A stretch of DNA of 64,000 nucleotides, taken from assembly GCF_018130545.1 (NCBI RefSeq), contig NZ_JAFCKF010000005.1, forward strand, positions 248,001 to 312,000, written 5' to 3'. The translations under genes and the position numbers were made by a program. This stretch comes from Bradyrhizobium tropiciagri. Lineage in GTDB: Bacteria; Pseudomonadota; Alphaproteobacteria; Rhizobiales; Xanthobacteraceae. Below the pieces are notes generated by a model, which worked only from the letters and a program-made list of their open reading frames with translations, did not search any database and had not been told where the DNA came from. This document shows, piece after piece, positions 61,426 to 64,000 of this stretch (position 1 is the stretch's first letter; the number at the start of each line of letters is the position of its first letter).

Positions 61426-62700
61426 TCAGAGGTTGCTCTCGGTGATCGCGGCGTAGACCATGGTGCGCAGCTCGCGCCGCAGCGGATAGGCGCTCGACGG
61501 CAGCACCTGGGTCATGAAGATGGTGATCAGCTCCTCCGCCGGGTCGATGAAGAACGATGTCGTTGCGGCGCCGCCCCAGTTGAATTCGCCTGGGCTGCCG
61601 GCGATCAGCGTTTGCGACGGATGCATGGTGACCGCGAAGCCGAGGCCGAAGCCGATGCCGTTATAGGCGGCTTCGGCGAACATCGAGCGCGACATCGCCG
61701 GCAGGTCGACGCCACCGGGCAGGTGGTTCGAGGCCATCAGCTTCAGCGTCTTCGGGCCGAGCAGCCGGACGCCGCCGAGTTCGCCGCCATTGAGCAGCGC
61801 CCGGCAGAAGGTCAAATAGTCGGCCGCCGTCGAGCACAGTCCGCCGCCGCCCGAGATCAGCGAAGGCGGCGACAGGAATGAACTGGTGGTCGGATCGTCC
61901 TGCAAGGTCAGCGTGCCCTTGCGCTCGGCGGCGAGCGGGTTGAAGCCGCCCTGCGGATCGGCGGAATAGCAGGCGGCAAAGCGATGCGCCTTGTCTGAGG
62001 GCACGAAGAAGTCGGTGTCGTTCATGCCGAGCGGCTGGAAGATGCGCTCCTTCAGGAATTGCTCGAACGGCTGGCCTGAGATCTTGCCGACGAGATAGCC
62101 GAGCACGTCGGTCGAGACCGAGTAATTCCAGGCCTCGCCCGGCGAGAACTCCAGCGGGATCTTGGCCAGGTCCTCGATCATGCCGTCGAGCGTGCCGGCC
62201 TTGATGACCTCGCCGATCTTCTTCTCGCGATAGGCGGCGTCGACATTGGAGCGCTGCTGGAAGCCGTAGGTGAGGCCCGAGGTGTGGCGCAACAGGTCGA
62301 CGATCTGCATCGGCCGGGTCGGCGGACGGGTCAGGAAGGCGGGCGCGTTGCCGGCGACGAACACGCCGAGGTTCTTCCATTCCGGAATGTATTTCGCGAC
62401 CGGCTCGTCGAGCGCGACCTTGCCTTCCTCGACCAGCATCATGAAGGCGACCGACGTGATCGGCTTGGTCATCGAATAGATGCGGAAGATGGTGTCGTCC
62501 TTGACCGGCACCTTGCGTTCGAGATCGGCAAAGCCCTGGACCGTGGAATGCACGATCTTGCCGCGGCGGTAGATCAGGACCTGGGTGCCGGGAAAGCGGC
62601 CGGCATCGATATAGCGGCTCTTCAGATGCGCTTCGAGGCGGTTCAGCGCAGTGGTCGACATTCCCGCGGATTCGGGCGAGGCAGGCGTGGGGGCTAACAT
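61426..62700 (-). CDS. Serine hydrolase, class C beta-lactamase-like (EstB type)
   Basis: A 424-residue cytoplasmic hydrolase. The nucleophile motif SMTK is at 76-79 and the second catalytic Tyr is probably Tyr193 in NYSVSTD; a WGGAATTSFF segment takes the place of the third (KTG-like) box. This pattern fits family VIII carboxylesterases such as EstB and not true beta-lactamases. There is no signal peptide, which also speaks against periplasmic antibiotic hydrolysis. It is divergent from the dioxygenase gene, 146 bases apart. Substrate likely an ester or lactone. Confidence 0.9.
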   Translation of the reverse strand: MLAPTPASPESAGMSTTALNRLEAHLKSRYIDAGRFPGTQVLIYRRGKIVHSTVQGFADLERKVPVKDDTIFRIYSMTKPITSVAFMMLVEEGKVALDEPVAKYIPEWKNLGVFVAGNAPAFLTRPPTRPMQIVDLLRHTSGLTYGFQQRSNVDAAYREKKIGEVIKAGTLDGMIEDLAKIPLEFSPGEAWNYSVSTDVLGYLVGKISGQPFEQFLKERIFQPLGMNDTDFFVPSDKAHRFAACYSADPQGGFNPLAAERKGTLTLQDDPTTSSFLSPPSLISGGGGLCSTAADYLTFCRALLNGGELGGVRLLGPKTLKLMASNHLPGGVDLPAMSRSMFAEAAYNGIGFGLGFAVTMHPSQTLIAGSPGEFNWGGAATTSFFIDPAEELITIFMTQVLPSSAYPLRRELRTMVYAAITESNL

Positions 62701-62846
62701 CGGGCGTTTCTCCGGCTGGCAAGGCAGCCTTGATAGCCGAAAAGTGTCTGTTTCACCAACCGGCTGCTGCTTACCGGCGCAGGGCCGGTGGTGTAGGCTC
62801 GCGCCCGCAATCGCGCCCCAAAAAGGGCTTCAAGGGAAACGCCGAG

Positions 62847-63761
62847 ATGACCCAGTTCAACGAAACCGAGCTCACCGCCGCCGTCATCCGCAGCTTCGAC
62901 CAGACGCCCGATCCCAGGGCCAAGTTCCTGCTGCAGGAACTGGTGAAGTCGCTGCACGATTATGTGCGCAGGACCGATCTGACTTTCGAGGAGTGGGACC
63001 ACGCGATCGGCTTCCTGACCCGCACCGGGCAGAAGTGCACCGACATCCGCCAGGAATTCATCCTGCTGTCCGACGTGCTCGGCGTGTCGATGCTGGTCGA
63101 TGCGGTCAACCACCGGGATCGCGACGGCGCCACCGAGACCACCGTGCTCGGCCCGTTCTATGTCGGCGAGCACAAGGTGACGCCGCACGGCACCGACATC
63201 TCTGCGAGCCTGCCCGGCGAGCGCATGTTCGTGCAAAGCCGCGTCACCGATCTCGGCGGCAAGCCGCTCGCCAATGTGCCGGTCGATATCTGGCACGCGG
63301 ACGACGACGGATTCTATGACTCGCAAAAGCCGAGCTATGCCACCGAAGGTCCGTCGTCGCGGGCGCGCTTCATCACCGATGCCGACGGCCGCTTCTTCTT
63401 CCGCACCATCGTGCCGTGCAGCTATCCGATCCCGACCGACGGCCCGGTCGGGCAGATGATCACGCAGACCAACCGTCACCCGATGCGGCCGGCGCATGTG
63501 CACTTCCTGGTCAATGCCAAGGGCTACGAGCCGTTGATCACGCATGTGTTCGTCGAAGGCGACAAGTACATCGACTCCGATGTCGTGTTCGGCGTGAAGG
63601 ACGAACTGATCGCCAAGGTCGAGCGGCGCACCGATCCCGTGATGCCCGACGGCCAGCGATCGGATGCGCCGTGGAGCCTGATGACCTACGAATTCCACGT
63701 GAAGCCCGGTGGCGGAATGGCGCCTGCGCCACTCGGCACCAAGGTCACCGAAGACGCCTGA
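62847..63761 (+). CDS. Intradiol ring-cleavage dioxygenase, hydroxyquinol 1,2-dioxygenase-like
   Basis: A 304-residue non-haem Fe(III) dioxygenase. An N-terminal helical dimerisation domain (1-105) precedes the catalytic beta-sandwich. Iron ligands are Tyr157 (DGFYDSQ), Tyr193 (CSYPIPTDGP), His217 and His219 (RPAHVHF). The sequence is closer to hydroxyquinol than to catechol or protocatechuate dioxygenases; products would be maleylacetate-type acids. The start at 62847 follows an AAGGGAAA site. No maleylacetate reductase is adjacent in the window. It may degrade ring fragments from humic or resorcinol-type aromatics. Confidence 0.92.
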   Translation: MTQFNETELTAAVIRSFDQTPDPRAKFLLQELVKSLHDYVRRTDLTFEEWDHAIGFLTRTGQKCTDIRQEFILLSDVLGVSMLVDAVNHRDRDGATETTVLGPFYVGEHKVTPHGTDISASLPGERMFVQSRVTDLGGKPLANVPVDIWHADDDGFYDSQKPSYATEGPSSRARFITDADGRFFFRTIVPCSYPIPTDGPVGQMITQTNRHPMRPAHVHFLVNAKGYEPLITHVFVEGDKYIDSDVVFGVKDELIAKVERRTDPVMPDGQRSDAPWSLMTYEFHVKPGGGMAPAPLGTKVTEDA

Positions 63762-64000
63762 TCGGCATCCTCCAAACCGTCTGCTCAATTTTTGTGCGTC
63801 GCGCAACAATTGAGCGAATCGCAAATTTTGGGTGCGCGCGAAAGACCCGCGCGCGCTGCGACAAATTGCGCAAAACATTGCAATAAAGCCGATTTTTGCA
63901 CTGCGGTAGCTTGGCATAAGGCTTGAATAGTCAAATGCCGACGCCAATGAAGCCGTCCCTCGAGGCCACCCCATCGGATTTCTGACGCCGCCAGTCCGGG
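63762..64000. other. Intergenic end of window with a possible sigma-54-like element
   Basis: This AT-richer tail holds TTGGCATAAGGCTTGAA at 63911-63927, which keeps the TGGCA and TTG blocks of the RpoN consensus but lacks the -12 C. A promoter for a plus-strand gene beyond the window is possible. No gene is supported here. Confidence 0.35.

Noticed and set aside
61426-62700. A beta-lactamase resistance gene
   Set aside because: It has the SxxK motif but no signal peptide and no KTG box; it fits esterase family VIII better.

Overview
The window looks like a piece of an alphaproteobacterial chromosome of the Bradyrhizobium/Rhodopseudomonas type. Supporting signs are the high GC content, many Liv-, Dpp- and Fe-type ABC importers packed in ATGA-overlapping operons, GGAAC-N16-CGTT (EcfG-type) promoter elements, an HWE-type histidine kinase, a sigma-54 dctA promoter, and several families of long palindromic intergenic repeats that I associate from memory with Bradyrhizobium. 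I see no tRNA, rRNA, insertion sequence, prophage or CRISPR array. The genus is an inference.

Layout. 1-3193: end of a LivHM-LivG-LivF importer with a MarR regulator. 3365-5504: an amidohydrolase and a ferredoxin-NADP reductase, divergent around a long perfect operator-like palindrome. 5661-11654: a seven-gene minus-strand operon that joins a two-subunit molybdenum hydroxylase to a flavocytochrome c-type flavoprotein and SoxX, SoxY-like, SoxZ and SoxA proteins, with no SoxB or SoxCD in the window. 11807-13204: a DHA2-type MFS exporter. 13823-17767: an Fe(III)-type ABC importer. 17789-22514: an IclR regulator divergent from a Baeyer-Villiger-type monooxygenase and an alkylsulfatase. 22625-27206: a complete Liv importer.

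27510-39477 is rich in glycan and cell-envelope genes: a GT4 glycosyltransferase, an ABC exporter, a glycogen-debranching-like glucosidase, a PRC-barrel protein, an MFS protein, an L,D-transpeptidase, a methyltransferase and a GlgA-like synthase. The GT4/exporter intergenic region carries a palindrome that reads as an EcfG promoter on both strands, so part of this block is probably under general-stress control. 39729-48785: a family III CoA transferase, a full dipeptide-type ABC importer, a zinc alcohol dehydrogenase and an isopropylmalate/isocitrate dehydrogenase relative.

48804-56020 is the most interesting part. A tight five-gene minus-strand operon encodes a luciferase-like flavin monooxygenase, a stand-alone adenylation enzyme, a discrete carrier protein, a GNAT-like acyltransferase and a methyltransferase. 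It lies divergent from a TobZ/NodU-type O-carbamoyltransferase. Together they look like a compact pathway for a carrier-tethered, oxidised and possibly carbamoylated small molecule that I cannot match to any characterised product.

56142-63761: a His/Gly-rich secreted protein, an XRE regulator, a small unknown gene, the C4-dicarboxylate transporter DctA with a consensus sigma-54 promoter, an orphan HWE-type histidine kinase, a class C beta-lactamase-like esterase and an intradiol (hydroxyquinol-type) dioxygenase.
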